Source of the DNA: Lumbricus terrestris
Lineage: Eukaryota; Annelida; Clitellata; Crassiclitellata; Lumbricidae
Length of the DNA stretch: 64,000 bases
Assembly (NCBI GenBank): GCA_949752735.1
Contig: OX457047.1
Span: 18,832,207-18,896,206 of the forward strand
Reading direction: 5' to 3'
Positions 14,201 through 24,366 of this stretch are shown in pieces (the stretch's first letter is position 1; every line of letters begins with the position of its first letter). A program made the position numbers and the translations under genes. The notes below the pieces were generated by a model that saw nothing but the letters and a program-made list of their open reading frames with translations, searched no databases and was not told where the DNA came from.

Positions 14201-15434
14201 AAGGCAGCAGCTAGAACTAACTGCATTATGTGGTGCCGACATGCCAGATGCAAAAGCTTCTTACCAAGTTTATGTTCCAGCAGAACACAAGCGCCATTTA
14301 CTTTTCCTGGAAGTGGTATCAAAACACATTGAAGCTATGCGATCAACAAGGCTCCAGTTTTCTATCAATGGGCTGCAGCGGAGGCAGCTTCACCAGTACC
14401 GGAAGTCAATCTGGGAACACCAAGTAACTGATTAACTCCAGCTCCCACAACTATTACTGGCAATCGATCAACAAGTTCCTTCCCAGTAAGATCTCTCAGG
14501 AGTTTGCCATCCCAGTGAACCTCGAGTCAGATATTTCCTTGAAACGTCTGACTTTAAGCTGCGAAGCAATATCCGCTCGATAGCGCTCTCTAGCTCTATA
14601 GATTGACGAACGACTGACATTTTAACTCCAGGACATCATGGTCAAGGCTTTGAGCATTTGTTGTTAATACAAATGTTGCCTTTCTGTCACTCAGTTTCGT
14701 TCTATCCAGGACTGCAGGTACACTGGGTAAAGTTTCCTGAATTTTTGTATTGATTTATTCATTGTTAACCAACTATGGAATATACCAATAAATTCAACCT
14801 TCTTGAGCTACCTCTAAATGTTAAGCAAATAGACTAAATTTTTGCACGAGTTATTACTTTGTCTATAGGAACAGTTTTATAGGGTTCGACTTTGAAAAAT
14901 CCAAAATTTTAAAATAAGGACCACACTAATACATATACATCGCTACAGAATGAGAAACATTCTTAAATAGATATATATCAGATTATTGTACCAACGCGAA
15001 AATTTTCCCCTTATTTTATCACAGTCTGAGACGTTTGACTAATCGTGTCCGGTTCAAAAAGCAAAGTGACTTCACTGTGTAGGCCTAAGCATTCGATCTT
15101 TCGCGCATTCAATAATTTTGGCATTTCGTTAAATAAAAACTTATAGGGTGCACAGAAAAGTACTCTAGCTCTTATTGTTGTAAACAATAATATTGTCACC
15201 TTCCAATCTGTTTACTTTATTTGCTATTTTTCGGTAGACTGTCTCAACGTCAACTGGTTTCGTCTTCAGTTTCTCCTCCAATCTCTCAATGTGTTGGTCC
15301 AGCTTGCCGATGACGATCGCATTTCCCAGCAGTCGAAGTTCCCATCCGGATGTGTCGTTCGATCCAGCCTGCACTCCGATCGCACCTTGGAAAGCACCAA
15401 GGAGTGCGACTAATAAGAGAACGGCACCATTCAT
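2220..15434 (-). CDS. Extracellular haemoglobin linker chain, left copy (3 exons, intact)
   Basis: Coding exons on the minus strand are 15434-15200, 8923-8801 and 2611-2220. The junctions are phase 1 with GT/AG signals, and the product is 249 aa. Residues 1 to about 23 form a signal peptide. Residues 34-78 are a Leu/Ile heptad-like coiled coil (LDQHIERLEEKL). Residues 79-119 are an LDL-receptor class A module with six Cys and the acidic calcium site (CDGVKDC...DEDKDYC). Residues 120-249 are a Cys-containing C-terminal domain matching the linker barrel. In annelids such chains are secreted and organise globin dodecamers into the hexagonal-bilayer haemoglobin; that role is inferred from domain order and length. 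Against the right copy, exon 1 is identical in protein, exon 2 differs at 2 residues and exon 3 at about 23. Both introns are swollen by transposons. No stop or frameshift is seen. Confidence 0.85.
2612..2860 (-). mobile_element. LINE 3'-end fragment in linker intron 2 (left)
   Basis: Minus strand reads PGSFLTQLKTVLFGR followed by the hairpin-like tail with AGCGCT and TATATAGCGCT (about 2655-2700). It lies directly before exon 3, and the right copy has the equivalent at 22859-23072. Confidence 0.6.
3000..6633. mobile_element. Large non-autonomous hAT element carrying a 118-bp satellite
   Basis: Ends are CAGTGGCGGCGCC and GGCGCCGCCACTG, with perfect 8-bp duplications TTCGCAGG at 2992-2999 and 6634-6641. 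The 3,634 bp contain no transposase. The middle is a tandem array (about 4316-6085). A second internal 'cagtggcgg' at 3484 suggests nesting. It lies in intron 2 of the left linker gene. Confidence 0.88.
4316..6085. repeat. 118-bp tandem repeat array (about 13 copies) inside hAT element
   Basis: The phrase 'ttggacacc' recurs at 4318, 4469, 4588, 4721, 5041, 5159, 5277, 5394, 5548, 5667, 5822, 5940 and 6061, with an exact 118-bp period over 5041-5277. Units share a GGTCGACTTTTTATACGAT core and a GAATTGCACACCATT core. Some units are longer, carrying an extra segment at about 4340-4460, 5420-5540 and 5690-5810. Short open frames here are by-products. Confidence 0.92.
6870..7575. repeat. G-rich quasi-tandem repeats grading into a purine-only strand
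   Basis: About four units beginning 'ttcacgggtggcgt' + 'ggaggtcggagtgtggtg' (6910, 7000, 7105, 7210), then about 300 bp almost purely G/A on the plus strand (7265-7570). No gene. Confidence 0.85.
8400..8595. repeat. About 66-bp tandem repeat, 3 copies (left arm)
   Basis: Units around 'cttgaatcatgattgaaatc' + 'atacacctgggataaatg'. The right arm has a single inverted copy at about 22745-22815. A smaller 2-copy repeat ('cgaacgaataatatagcaat') lies at 8167-8250. Confidence 0.85.
8974..9397. mobile_element. Foldback-type element with tandem-repeat ends and telomere-like core
   Basis: 424 bp with perfect 8-bp duplications GTAAAAAT (8966-8973, 9398-9405). The homologous right-arm site near 21944-21956 is uninterrupted. 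The left end has three 'ctattccga' units joined by GGTCC/GGGTCC; the right end has four inverted 'tcggaatagtgga' units. The core (about 9070-9330) is a degenerate TTAGGG/TTATGG run. No coding capacity. Confidence 0.85.
9700..10300 (+). repeat. Dispersed repeat, also at 21,270 in the same orientation
   Basis: 'ggttcatgaattaacg', 'gttttcaccgta' and 'tctcaaggattcag' blocks are shared in direct orientation with 21270-21720, and a short piece with 26340-26400. Because the arms are otherwise inverted, these are independent copies of an interspersed repeat. Confidence 0.7.
11245..11585. mobile_element. hAT-type MITE, 341 bp (TTCCCAACC end family)
   Basis: Ends CAGTTGTTCCCAACC and AGTTGGGAACCGCTG, with 8-bp duplications GCTCACAG (11237-11244) and CCTCACAG (11586-11593), 7 of 8 matching. 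Same family as 36596-36904; a truncated relative lies at 21716-21770. Confidence 0.8.
11594..11870 (+). mobile_element. LINE C-terminal remnant
   Basis: Contains TRTNTRLFSIRSAGPRTWNN and LFKRRPKLTSHLL, closely resembling the C-terminus of the LINE at 58302-59609. The hAT MITE at 11245 lies immediately upstream. Confidence 0.7.
12479..12838. repeat. 36-bp tandem repeat, about 10 copies (left arm)
   Basis: Units of 'tcctacagtttcagagcc' plus 'tttcttgggacagagaaa' repeat ten times. The right arm has about two copies of the same unit, inverted, at about 20925-20992. Confidence 0.93.
12849..14928 (-). mobile_element. hAT-type DNA transposon with decayed transposase
   Basis: 2,080 bp bounded by perfect 8-bp target duplications ATACATAT (12841-12848 and 14929-14936). 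The inverted ends are TAAGGTGGTCCTTA and TAGTGTGGTCCTTA. It lies in intron 1 of the left linker gene and is absent from the homologous place in the right arm, so it inserted after the duplication or was never in that arm. It contains the transposase remnant listed separately. Confidence 0.87.
13174..14640 (-). pseudogene. Transposase-like gene, frameshifted at its 5' part
   Basis: A 382-codon open frame (14322-13174) reads LEHKLGKKLLHLACRHHIMQ, then TSGPDVAMFKRF, RAPRATHHARWM and a C-terminal DNAERGVAIIEDYN. Upstream to about 14640 the family's N-terminal part can be read in other frames (VHWDGKLLRDLTGKELVDRLP at 14522-14460; SMCFDTT near 14330). At least two frameshifts and an in-frame stop at about 14335-14337 therefore break it. 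I recognise a repeated invertebrate transposase-like family with hAT-type C-x-x-H and R-W motifs; the 8-bp target duplications support hAT. Function is probably lost. Confidence 0.72.
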
Positions 15435-15545
15435 TTCACCGAGACAGCCCTGCGAATCCGATGCGCGCTTGATAGGCTACTGAACTATATTCAATGTTTT
15501 TTGTGTGAAAAAACCTGCATCAACCGGCTGGTGACTAACGGTCCT
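15435..15545 (-). promoter_or_regulatory. Conserved upstream block of the left linker gene
   Basis: About 110 bp upstream of the ATG match 19062-19169 in inverted orientation, including 'gcgcgcttgatagg' and an AT-rich AATATAG element (minus strand, about 15484-15492) at TATA-like distance. Homology stops beyond it. Promoter function is inferred. Confidence 0.5.
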
Positions 15546-17039
15546 ACAGGTCTAGTAGTCCTGTTAGGACTACACTATATCATTGACGACCGGTGTCGTG
15601 GTATAGAGACCGCCCCGATAAAAATGTCTCCCCCGAAACAGTCTCCCCTGGCAGAAAAATCTGTATTGAAAGACATTTTCTGATGTAAAAGTATATTATT
15701 ATTATTATGTTTGTGTTAAAAAAATTTAGTAACGCTTACGAACGGTTTCATATGCACATCTTTAGCCTAAATTTTATGCGACTGTAGCCTATTTCACGCT
15801 CAACGGTGAGAGAATTTATTTCGTATAGGCGGAGGAAATAATTATCCCCCCCCGGAAACTTTATTTGAGAATGTAGTTTCCAGGGGCGATACTTATTCTG
15901 GAGAAGATCCGCCGGGGGGAGAATCTGTATCGAAATAAAGTCTCCTGGGAGAGACTTTTAGACGAGACTCTGTCACGCGACACCTGCAAAGAGGATCCTC
16001 ACAATAACGTTGATAACATCCTCTACTCAGTCTATGCCTAGCCTATATGTATACTGGTATAGAACGAATGGATGCGGTCTATAGGGCGTAAGTTATAAGT
16101 GGTTTTTGCTAGAGGTGGGAGAAAGCTTCTCATGAGGTTGTGATTGGCATTTAGGATTATATCACGAAACAGTCCCTCATCAGCTCCAGCAGCTATATAG
16201 GCCTAATTTCTCCATGTTCGAAAACTTCGCGGGAAGGAACTCAAATCATCGCACCAGTTTCAACATTCGTTCTTGTTTGGTTCTGTCATCGCTTTTGCAG
16301 CTGTAGCTTTTCCAATTGTTTGGACTCCAAAGTTTCTTCATATAATTTTTATGGTCTGTCTTACCAAGTCGGGTCCTTATCATTTTTGAGAACTTCTGAA
16401 AATAGACTTGTGCATTGGAACACTAGGAACACGTTCTTGAACCGAATAGTTTATCCATTTGGCCAAACAATGGCTATGACCATTTGACCTAACTGGTTGA
16501 ATGTAGGCCTAGCTGTAGGCCTGTACATATAGGATATGGCATTCTATCTTGGCACCGCGTGCAGGCCTGGCATATATCAGTGAGCTAAACAGCTTACGAC
16601 GTCTTAACAATGGAGTACGATAGGTCTTCGAAACCAAAACAATGTCGGTTTCTGTAACGTGACATTCCCTTGTATTCGTTGGGCTCGTCGTTTGGACTCT
16701 GTCCGACCAATGGTTGTATTGACCAGGCACTCAAAATCCTCTGCCGACGTTGCTGCAGACGCTATTCGTTCGCATGAATGTAGCCTATACGGCCAGGCGT
16801 AATTTGATTGCGAAACTTATATAGCTCCTCTATCGTTTTACACAATACACCGACAAGGCGTCGCTTCTAAATTAGACTGCATTCCAAAATGATCTTTGGA
16901 CGAAACCATTTGTTTTCGACGAGGTCATGATTACAGACCGTAAGGCTATCCGCAACAGACAGTCCGAAACATACGTTCGCTTTAGAACAGTCTCGTTAAA
17001 CCATACTGCAGTTTATTGTATGTTAGGCATTTATGATGA
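15546..17039. other. Spacer between linker genes, no gene seen
   Basis: Low-complexity unique sequence; short degenerate 'agtctccc' inverted pieces at 15620-15960. No convincing exon on either strand. Confidence 0.5.
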
Positions 17040-17047
17040 GTTTGGAC

Positions 17048-17291
17048 CAGTGGCGTAGACAATGAGGTTTCGGGGGTTAAAACCCTCCCATTGGCATATG
17101 AATTTTTTTTAAAGGTTATTTATCCACTTAAATAAGAAAAAAACAATTGCTTGTAGTAACAAGTGATTTTCTTACTTTATTCTCTTTGTTACTTTATTTC
17201 CTTTTTATTTACTGTAATACTGTTGGGTTGGTTTCAGAAAGGGTATCCGGCCAGGCCAAAAAAAATTGAAAAATTTCTGGCTACGCCACTG
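17048..17291. mobile_element. hAT-type MITE, 244 bp
   Basis: Ends CAGTGGCGTAG and CTACGCCACTG lie between perfect duplications GTTTGGAC (17040-17047 and 17292-17299). It lies between the two linker genes. No coding content. Confidence 0.88.
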
Positions 17292-17474
17292 GTTTGGACT
17301 AGTCCTATCTTTTTAAAACTACAATACCTATGAAGCAGTGGCGGCCCTACAGCAAATTGACCAATGACGGGGAAAATGCCTTGTTGAAGAAGCATTTGAC
17401 TTGATCGTTGCCCTCCCAGAATATTTGCCATGCCGAGAATCTATTTTGGGCATAAATCGCCCATACACTGGACA

Positions 17475-18251
17475 CTTCGGGGAACGGACATTAGTCTCCT
17501 GGACATTATCCCCCGGACATGATCCCCCCGGACATTAGCCGGTAGCCCCACGGACATATTACCCCCCTCCCCCCGATTTTTCGTAGGACATTATGCCCCC
17601 GGACATTATCGCCCCTGTGCAAATCGTAGAATAATGCCGTAACCGATAAGACTTCTCACTGGCAATAACATGCAAACGAAAGTTCTTAATGTCGTTTATC
17701 TACCTCGAGCTTCGCAGACTTGTTAGCGTCGTTTCCATTCAAAATTAGATTCAATACAGTAAATAAATGAACGATCCGAATGTGAATCGTATACAGTCAG
17801 TAGGCCTGCAAAGGTTTATTAACGTCGTTTACGTAGGTCCAATTTGTGTCAGTAGGCCTATATACTTAGATTTGAAATGAACGAATTGGAATCGTAGGTT
17901 GGGCCCATTTGTTTAGTGTCTACAACTACAAGAAAGTTTGTCGTCAGTTAAGCTACGGTATACATGTACGTCTAAGCTTCGCAACCTTTTTATCAGTTAC
18001 GTAGGTCTCAATTGTGTCAGTAGGTCGAGACTTAGATTTGAAATGAACGAATGGGAATCGAGATGAACTAATGTGTGATGTACAGATATCAACTTAACAT
18101 AGGCTTATTGTTATATTTTGTGGATCATTTTAGGTAATAATATCGTAGACTGGGGGATAGTGTCCTACCCCGGGGGGGAATATGTCCGGAGGGCTAATGT
18201 CCGGGGATCATGTCCGGGAGGATAATGTCCAGGGGGCTAATGTCCTACACC
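17475..18251. mobile_element. Probable foldback-type element between the linker genes
   Basis: The left end (17480-17615) reiterates 'ggacatta' with runs of C; the right end (about 18155-18248) carries the inverted 'taatgtccgg' series. Nearly identical 17-bp direct repeats (CGCCCATRCACTGGACA at 17458-17474 and 18252-18268) flank it, longer than an 8-bp duplication, so exact ends are uncertain. The core contains two degenerate 'gtcgtttacgtaggtc' segments and no gene. Confidence 0.65.
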
Positions 18252-18429
18252 CGCCCATGCACTGGACATGCACCTCTATTCCTGCACTGGATACTAGGCC
18301 ATTTGCAAAAGATGTCTGGCTCACGTGTGCACTAAAGCCTGACGTAAACAACAAGAATTTGTTAAATATTTCGTGTTATAGTTTTACCGAACTTGCAACT
18401 TAATTTAGGCCTACATAGCATGTTGACAT

Positions 18430-18577
18430 CATAGGCGCAATCACGTCCTAAAAGTTTGGAGGGACCAAATGAATCACGTCCTAAAAGTTGGGGGGGACCA
18501 TAATGATAAAGTCAATGGGACCACTCAAAAGTTGGGGGGACGCGTCCCGTGGGTCTCATAGGATGGTTGCGCCTATG
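18430..18577. mobile_element. hAT-type MITE, 148 bp
   Basis: Ends CATAGGCGCAATC and GGTTGCGCCTATG, perfect duplications GTTGACAT (18422-18429 and 18578-18585). Internal repeats of CCTAAAAGTT are present. Confidence 0.86.
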
Positions 18578-19061
18578 GTTGACATCTGTATTCTTGGACT
18601 CGAATCACTAACGGCCAACGCTTAAAGTGTCAAAAAGAAGTGCCTGAGCGATACTTTATTGCGGAGGTTGGATTTTACAGTATAGGCATTATGTGCTGAC
18701 CAAATAAGTGGTGGGACGGCGTTCCGATTTAAAAATAAGTGCCTGGACGCCGTTCACGACCGTCCTGCAACACTTCAAGCCCTGCTAAAGGCTATTATGT
18801 TATGCAGTGCCTGATCGCTCAGTTTCTAAATGCTGCATAAATTTGACCTATGGTGTGGATATAAACAGATGTCAGATAATGTATTAAGGCCGTGAAGCGC
18901 ACACCATTGATTTTAGTGAAACCTTGACATGCTATGGTTGTGTATGCTATCGTGAACAAAATAATAGACCATTATAAATTACAAACTTACGCTGGAACCT
19001 GGGGTCAGTATCTAGAACTACAATCTGGGTCAAGCTAATAGCCTTTGCTTTGGGTGTATAG

Positions 19062-19169
19062 GAACCAGCCGCCAGCTGGTCGATGCAGGCTATTTGACGA
19101 AAAAAAACGTTGAATATAGTTCAGTGGCCTATCAAGCGCGCATCGGATTCGCAGGGCTATCTCGGTGAA
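19062..19169 (+). promoter_or_regulatory. Conserved upstream block of the right linker gene
   Basis: Mirror of 15435-15545. A TATA-like GAATATAG at about 19113-19120 lies 50 bp before the ATG. This is the innermost sequence shared by the two arms. Confidence 0.5.
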
Positions 19170-21512
19170 ATGAATGGTGCCGTTCTCTTATTAGTCGCAC
19201 TCCTTGGTGCTTTCCAAGGTGCGATTGGAGTGCAGGCTGGATCGAACGACACATCCGGATGGGAACTTCGACTGCTGGGAAATGCGATCGTCATCGGCAA
19301 GCTGGACCAACACATTGAGAGATTGGAGGAGAAACTGAAGACGAAACCAGTTGACGTTGAGACAGTCTACCGAAAAATTGCAAATAAAGTAAACAGATTG
19401 GAAGGTGACAACAAATGTTTAGCCTACAACAATAGCAGAGTACTTTTTGTGCACTCTATAACTTCTATATAACGTACCAAAATTATTGAATGCGCGAAAG
19501 ATCGAATGCTTTGGCCTACACAAGGGTGGATACAGAAATTTTCGAATGGGCGCCAAGATTTTCGGTATACGGACCTCGAGGGTGTGGGGATGGTACTACT
19601 CATGGAGGAGGGGGGAAGGAGGCCACGTCAACTTTCCAAGCCAGAATAGATGGTCAAAAATAAAGAAATTTTTTAATGGGAGCCCATGCCCGGATTGCCC
19701 CTCCCCTGGATCCGCTCTGGGTCTACACAGCGAGATCGCTTTGCTTTGTCGAACCGGACACGATTATTGAAATGTCTCAGACTGTGATAAAACAAGGTGA
19801 AAATTTTCGCGTTCGTATACAATAATCTAATATATATTTCAGAATCTTTGTCATTCTGTGGCGATGGGTGTACCCTATGGATGTCTACAGGGCCGGCTTT
19901 ACCTATAGGCAAAGTAGGCAGTTGCCTAGGGCGCCGCAGTCTTTGGGGGGCGCCGCGGTACCGGCGAATTAATTTTTTTACACTATAATTCTTTTAAACT
20001 CAAATATTTTGCTAATGGAAAGAATTTAAAATAATTATGGATTCTTTGGACCTGTTCACTGTTCAGGTAGGCCTAATTCAATTTCAAGGACTGTATAAAT
20101 TTTAAATCGACAAATAAAATTCGATTTTTAACGACATTCCGTAGGCTATAGGCCTACTCTTTGCTTTAGGAGACAGGTTAAAATACGCGACGCTCAATTT
20201 CGATAGTGAAGATGTTGCAAGAAATGAAATGGGAGTGGGCCTTGCTGAGTATGAAGATGAGATTACAACATTACAGCCTGCCCTTTATTCATATTGAAAT
20301 AAAAACAGTCTAGTAGGGACGACGATGAAGAAAGGGCAGTAGCTGAGGCAGGACCGACCTAAGGCATAGGCATAGGCAAAGCAGGCAGTTGCATGGGTCG
20401 CCATTGCAAGTTCTAGAGGGCGCCATTTCCACAAAGAGGACGCCATTTCCACAAGAGTGTACGTATTTTAATATTTTTAAACCTATACCATTCTTCACAA
20501 AATTGAATATTATATCCAGCCTTCAGTGCCCTAATAAAAAAAATTATGATGAATTACTCAGTTGAGCGTATAGGCCTACAAGACCGTAGGTAGGGGGATG
20601 TTTTGGGTGTTTGAACACCGCCCCTCTCCTAAATGAAATAATGTAAAAATGAAATAATTATGCATTTGCTAGCACATGACAGTTTTTAATGTATTTTTGA
20701 GCAGAAAAAAGTCGAAAATCGCGGAAAATAGCGTTTTTTGGACGTCTAACAAAAGTCGTCAGAAAATTTCGACCAAAAAGTCGCCCGCAGCGTGTACGCA
20801 CCTCAAAATTCACGGTCAAGAAAACATCCCCCGAAATAAAATCCTAACGCAGGCCTATGCCTGAGGCGCCAAATGTATGCCTTGCCTAGGGCGCCACTTG
20901 GGCTAAGGCCGGCCCTGGATGTCTATCCCAGGAAAGGCTTTAAATCTGTAGGATCTTTCTGTCCCAGGAAAGGCTCTGAAACTGTAGAATTTCGCGTGAC
21001 TTGAATTTTTTAGAATCAATCTTATGAAAATTTGCAGGTCAACGCGACGATTTTCAGCTCTCGATTTACTCTAAAACTAGAGATTTCAAAGTCATCAAGT
21101 CTGATTCCTAATTATGATATCTACGTGCCAAATTATTTTATTTTTATGTGTATAAATAACATAAAACATTCTATTTTTAATCATTTGAAATAATTATATA
21201 TGCTTTTAGTTAATTAAATTTTAGCCTTGTGGCCCTCCTAATGTCCTTCAACTAAGAGAAAGTGGCCCCCTACCTCTCGATCATTCCGGCTTACCGTTGC
21301 ATCTACCACCTGCGTCATCCTTGGCTTCCATATCTCCCTCGGATGTCCAATTCTGCCGCGGCTTTCCATCTCTTCCTTGGCTTCCCATCTCTCCCTCCTT
21401 ACAACGACTGACCGTGTGTCTGGTTCATGAATTAACGCCTGGCACGTAAATATCATAATTATTCAAAGTTATAAAAAAAACTTTTTTATTCTCTACCAAA
21501 AGCGTCGTTTTT

Positions 21513-21558
<46 letters not shown>

Positions 21559-23464
21559 TTTTTTACTTTATTCATTTACTGTCTATTATCATTTTCCATG
21601 ATTTTTTTTAATGATGTTCCATACGTTTTCACCGTACTCTCAAGGATTCAGATAACTATATAGGTCTATAGTGTCATTAGGCTATTTAATTGTTTAAGTC
21701 ACCATTTTTGAACAGCAGTTGTTGATCCCAACCAATTTTTTAAACTTTAGACCACTTTTCTAAGTTTACAGAGCTCCAAACATGGTGAACGCAAGCAAAA
21801 AATTACAGAGCAGTGGGAACTCCGTTCCCACGCGTTCCCACCCACTTTAAATCCTGCTAATATCTAGCTTTTAAATAATAATTTTGATTATTTATAAAAT
21901 GCTTTTACTTTCTGAATTCCACAAGCTCATGAATCATGACCACTTATTTTTCCCAACTCTGTATACTATAGCTTCCAATAATTGCATCTTGTTAAGGCAC
22001 AGGATGCGCGGACCACGAACTGCAATGCGGAAGCATCGAGCGACAGTGCGTGTCGAAGCTACTCATCTGTGACGGGGTCAAGGACTGTGTCAACGGCCAT
22101 GACGAAGACAAAGACTATTGTGACGGTAATCTTAACCGATATCTAGAATTTATGTAGCGCCGAAGTTTGATAGCTTTGAGAAAAGCTCATAGACTGGTTT
22201 TAAATAGATCTAATGAAATGTTAGTAGGCCTAAGGTCAATTTCGATTCCAGGTTAAGATCCATTGTTGAGAGTAATGAGTAACAGTAACTGTTATGAGTA
22301 ATTGTCAAGAGTAATTGGGCAATAGCAAATGGTAAGAGCATACATAAATCTTAGGGTAAGTCTAATTGATTCAAGTATTAACTATTAACTTTGTTGAACT
22401 TGAAAACTCTCCCACAGCTTCATGATGTTCCGCTCTTTATAAGCTTAACTTGACGCTGATCACTTTCCATCTTTTGATCTTTCAACCTGCATGGATTCCC
22501 TTTGAGATCTAGTTTCCACTCCCTCATTCGTTCCTGCACTCCTCCATTTTCCCACTTTTTCATTCATTCACTCGTTCATCCAGAGAATTTAAATAGCGCC
22601 TCTTTTCGAAGAAGAACCTTAAGTGAAATCGATAGCTCACCATTGTTCAATCAGGCTAAGGTTGTCTTATTATTTTGAGAAGGTTCTCATGACGACACAA
22701 GAGGGACGAAGAATATCATCAGGCATTACGCATTTTATTTTGCTGATATATCCCAGGTGTATTATTTCAATCATGATTCAAGACCACGGGTAGCCTTTAG
22801 GCCTAGGCCCCTACTGCATCTAACTGGAAAAGGCCAGTTATCGCTATGACGCTTCACAATGGCCAGTGGTCTGGAATGGCCTTCCTTTGAGCTACGCCTA
22901 CACCTTGGGACTCTACCAGGATCATTCATTACTCAACTTAAAACTGTTCTTTTTGGACGTACTCGACAGGAGCGGGAGGCCGCCGGGAGCGCCTCATGGT
23001 GGTGTTTCTTGAAGGAGCCCTTTATAAATTTACGAATGAATTAATTTATTTGTTCAATTCCGCTTGCTTCAGTGTCAAAAGTCCATGCCGGTCTGTCGTT
23101 CAGTGGTTGGTTCACGGAGGGAACGTGCATGCAAGGATCACGGCGCAACCTCTACTTCTGCCGGATGAGGATTTCGTCGATCAAACGTAACCGCGCCTTT
23201 GGGTCCCTACTTCCGATGACGATGACGTCAACCTGCACGAAGACGGTCATGGGTCTGTCGGAAACAGAGTATAAGCCTGAACAGACAAGGTACTCTGTCA
23301 CCGGAAACTACCAGATCGCAAATCGCAGGTTTTTCAGCGAGTCAGGAGGATACAGCAGCGATTGTCACTTCCCGGATGACACGTTCAGTGTCCTGCGATG
23401 CGATACCTACATCGGGCTGACGGATCGCTGCAACACCGGAGCGGTTGCTTACAGAGATGATTAG
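19170..23464 (+). CDS. Extracellular haemoglobin linker chain, right copy (3 exons, intact)
   Basis: Exons are 19170-19404, 22003-22125 and 23073-23464 (235, 123 and 392 nt), giving 249 codons plus TAG with phase-1 junctions. Domains in order: signal peptide (residues 1 to about 23, hydrophobic VLLLVALLGAF), coiled coil (about 34-78), LDL-A module (Cys 80, 87, 94, 101, 107, 118) and linker barrel (120-249) with Cys in GTC, YFC, STC, SDC, LRC and DRC contexts. The likely role is a structural linker subunit of a secreted giant haemoglobin. The start ATG is the first in frame before the signal peptide and is conserved in the left copy. The gene is divergent (head-to-head) from its paralogue at 15434. 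Intron 1 carries two hAT-type insertions and intron 2 carries a LINE 3' fragment shared with the left copy. Family assignment is from domain order, not a database search. Confidence 0.87.
19521..19719. mobile_element. hAT-type MITE, 199 bp, right-arm specific
   Basis: Ends CAAGGGTGGATACAG and CTGGATCCGCTCTG, duplications GGCCTACA (19513-19520) and GGTCTACA (19720-19727). The left arm has the uninterrupted sequence near 15080, so this is a polarised insertion in intron 1 of the right linker gene. Confidence 0.8.
19888..20917. mobile_element. Non-autonomous hAT element, 1,030 bp
   Basis: Ends CAGGGCCGGC and GGCCGGCCCTG with perfect duplications GATGTCTA (19880-19887, 20918-20925). Both ends continue as CCTAGGGCGCC-type subterminal sequence. 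A nested relative may lie at about 20350-20440. Related debris lies at 26190-26250 and 26700-26815. It sits in intron 1 of the right linker gene. Confidence 0.87.
21516..21556. repeat. (AT)n microsatellite
   Basis: About 20 AT units in intron 1 of the right linker gene. Confidence 0.97.
22859..23072 (+). mobile_element. LINE 3'-end fragment in linker intron 2 (right)
   Basis: Reads PGSFITQLKTVLFGR and ends directly upstream of the exon 3 acceptor. Homologous to 2612-2860, so it was present before the inverted duplication. Confidence 0.6.
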
Positions 23465-23495
23465 TGCGCTTTTGCCAGCGCTCGTGAATAAGCTG

Positions 23496-23740
23496 ATAAT
23501 AATAATGATCTTTTCTTTAATTGAGCGCCTGCAAACGCACTGCGCTTTACATTTACAAGTTATGCTGTAATCTTAATTAAACTCAACTACTAACTGAACA
23601 GACAGCTTTGCAATTACAACGGCGCTAATAGCAGCCTACAAAGCATATCCGCCCAACGGGGGCTCGAACCTGCTACCTCTCGCACTCTTGTCCAGCGTGT
23701 TAACCATTACTCTACCGGGCCCCCATGGTGCCATGCACAG
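23496..23740 (-). mobile_element. tRNA-derived SINE, right-arm specific
   Basis: Minus strand has a tRNA-like head (GTAGAGTAATGGTTAACACG as A box; GGTTCGAGCC as B box, about 23717-23645), then a tail containing GGCGCTCAATTAAAG and an ATT repeat end. The T stem is mismatched, so it is not a functional tRNA. The left arm lacks it (continuous near 2190-2200). Confidence 0.68.
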
Positions 23741-24366
23741 TGCAAACATGGCTTCCGAGTGGCCCTTTAGAAATCTGAAGATTGCGATTACCATTTAGTA
23801 ACTTCACTGTGTCACACAGCCTTGATTGACATTACTCACCAACACAAGTGTTCTTCTCTTGCCGATGCACCTTGTCTGGTGTAATTTATTAGGCCCTGTT
23901 TTTCAGTGATTTCCTAAATTGACCATTAGCCTATAAAATTATAAGTGGAATTTGTGCGTATAAAACGGTATAATTATATGCACATTCGTGACATACACAG
24001 AATTAGGCTTTAGCCATATTACTGTCCTCGTATCTACAATAATTTAATATAATTATATGTCTTGCAAACCTGTTAGTTTTAAGCCGTCTCGATCACTGTA
24101 GTTCGATTGTTGCTGTAAGTCAAGCATGATGAAATTCTAAATCGCTAGGAACTCTCTGATTGATTTATTGTGGTATCAATCGGTCATAGTGATAGGATTC
24201 TGTTGACTACCAGGCCTGTTGCAGTATATGTCATGTCTCTTTATGCTATGGTGAAAAATAAAAAAATGGCTCAGTCTGCTTCTTAAATTAATTTATCGAT
24301 ACGGTGTGGAAAGGTTCTGCATAAATTTGTCTTTTTAAACAGCCTGCTAAATATTGCCTAAACAGA

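Noticed and set aside
23640..23720. Possible functional tRNA gene
   Set aside because: A and B boxes are present, but the T stem has mismatches and it continues into a SINE-like body with an ATT tail.
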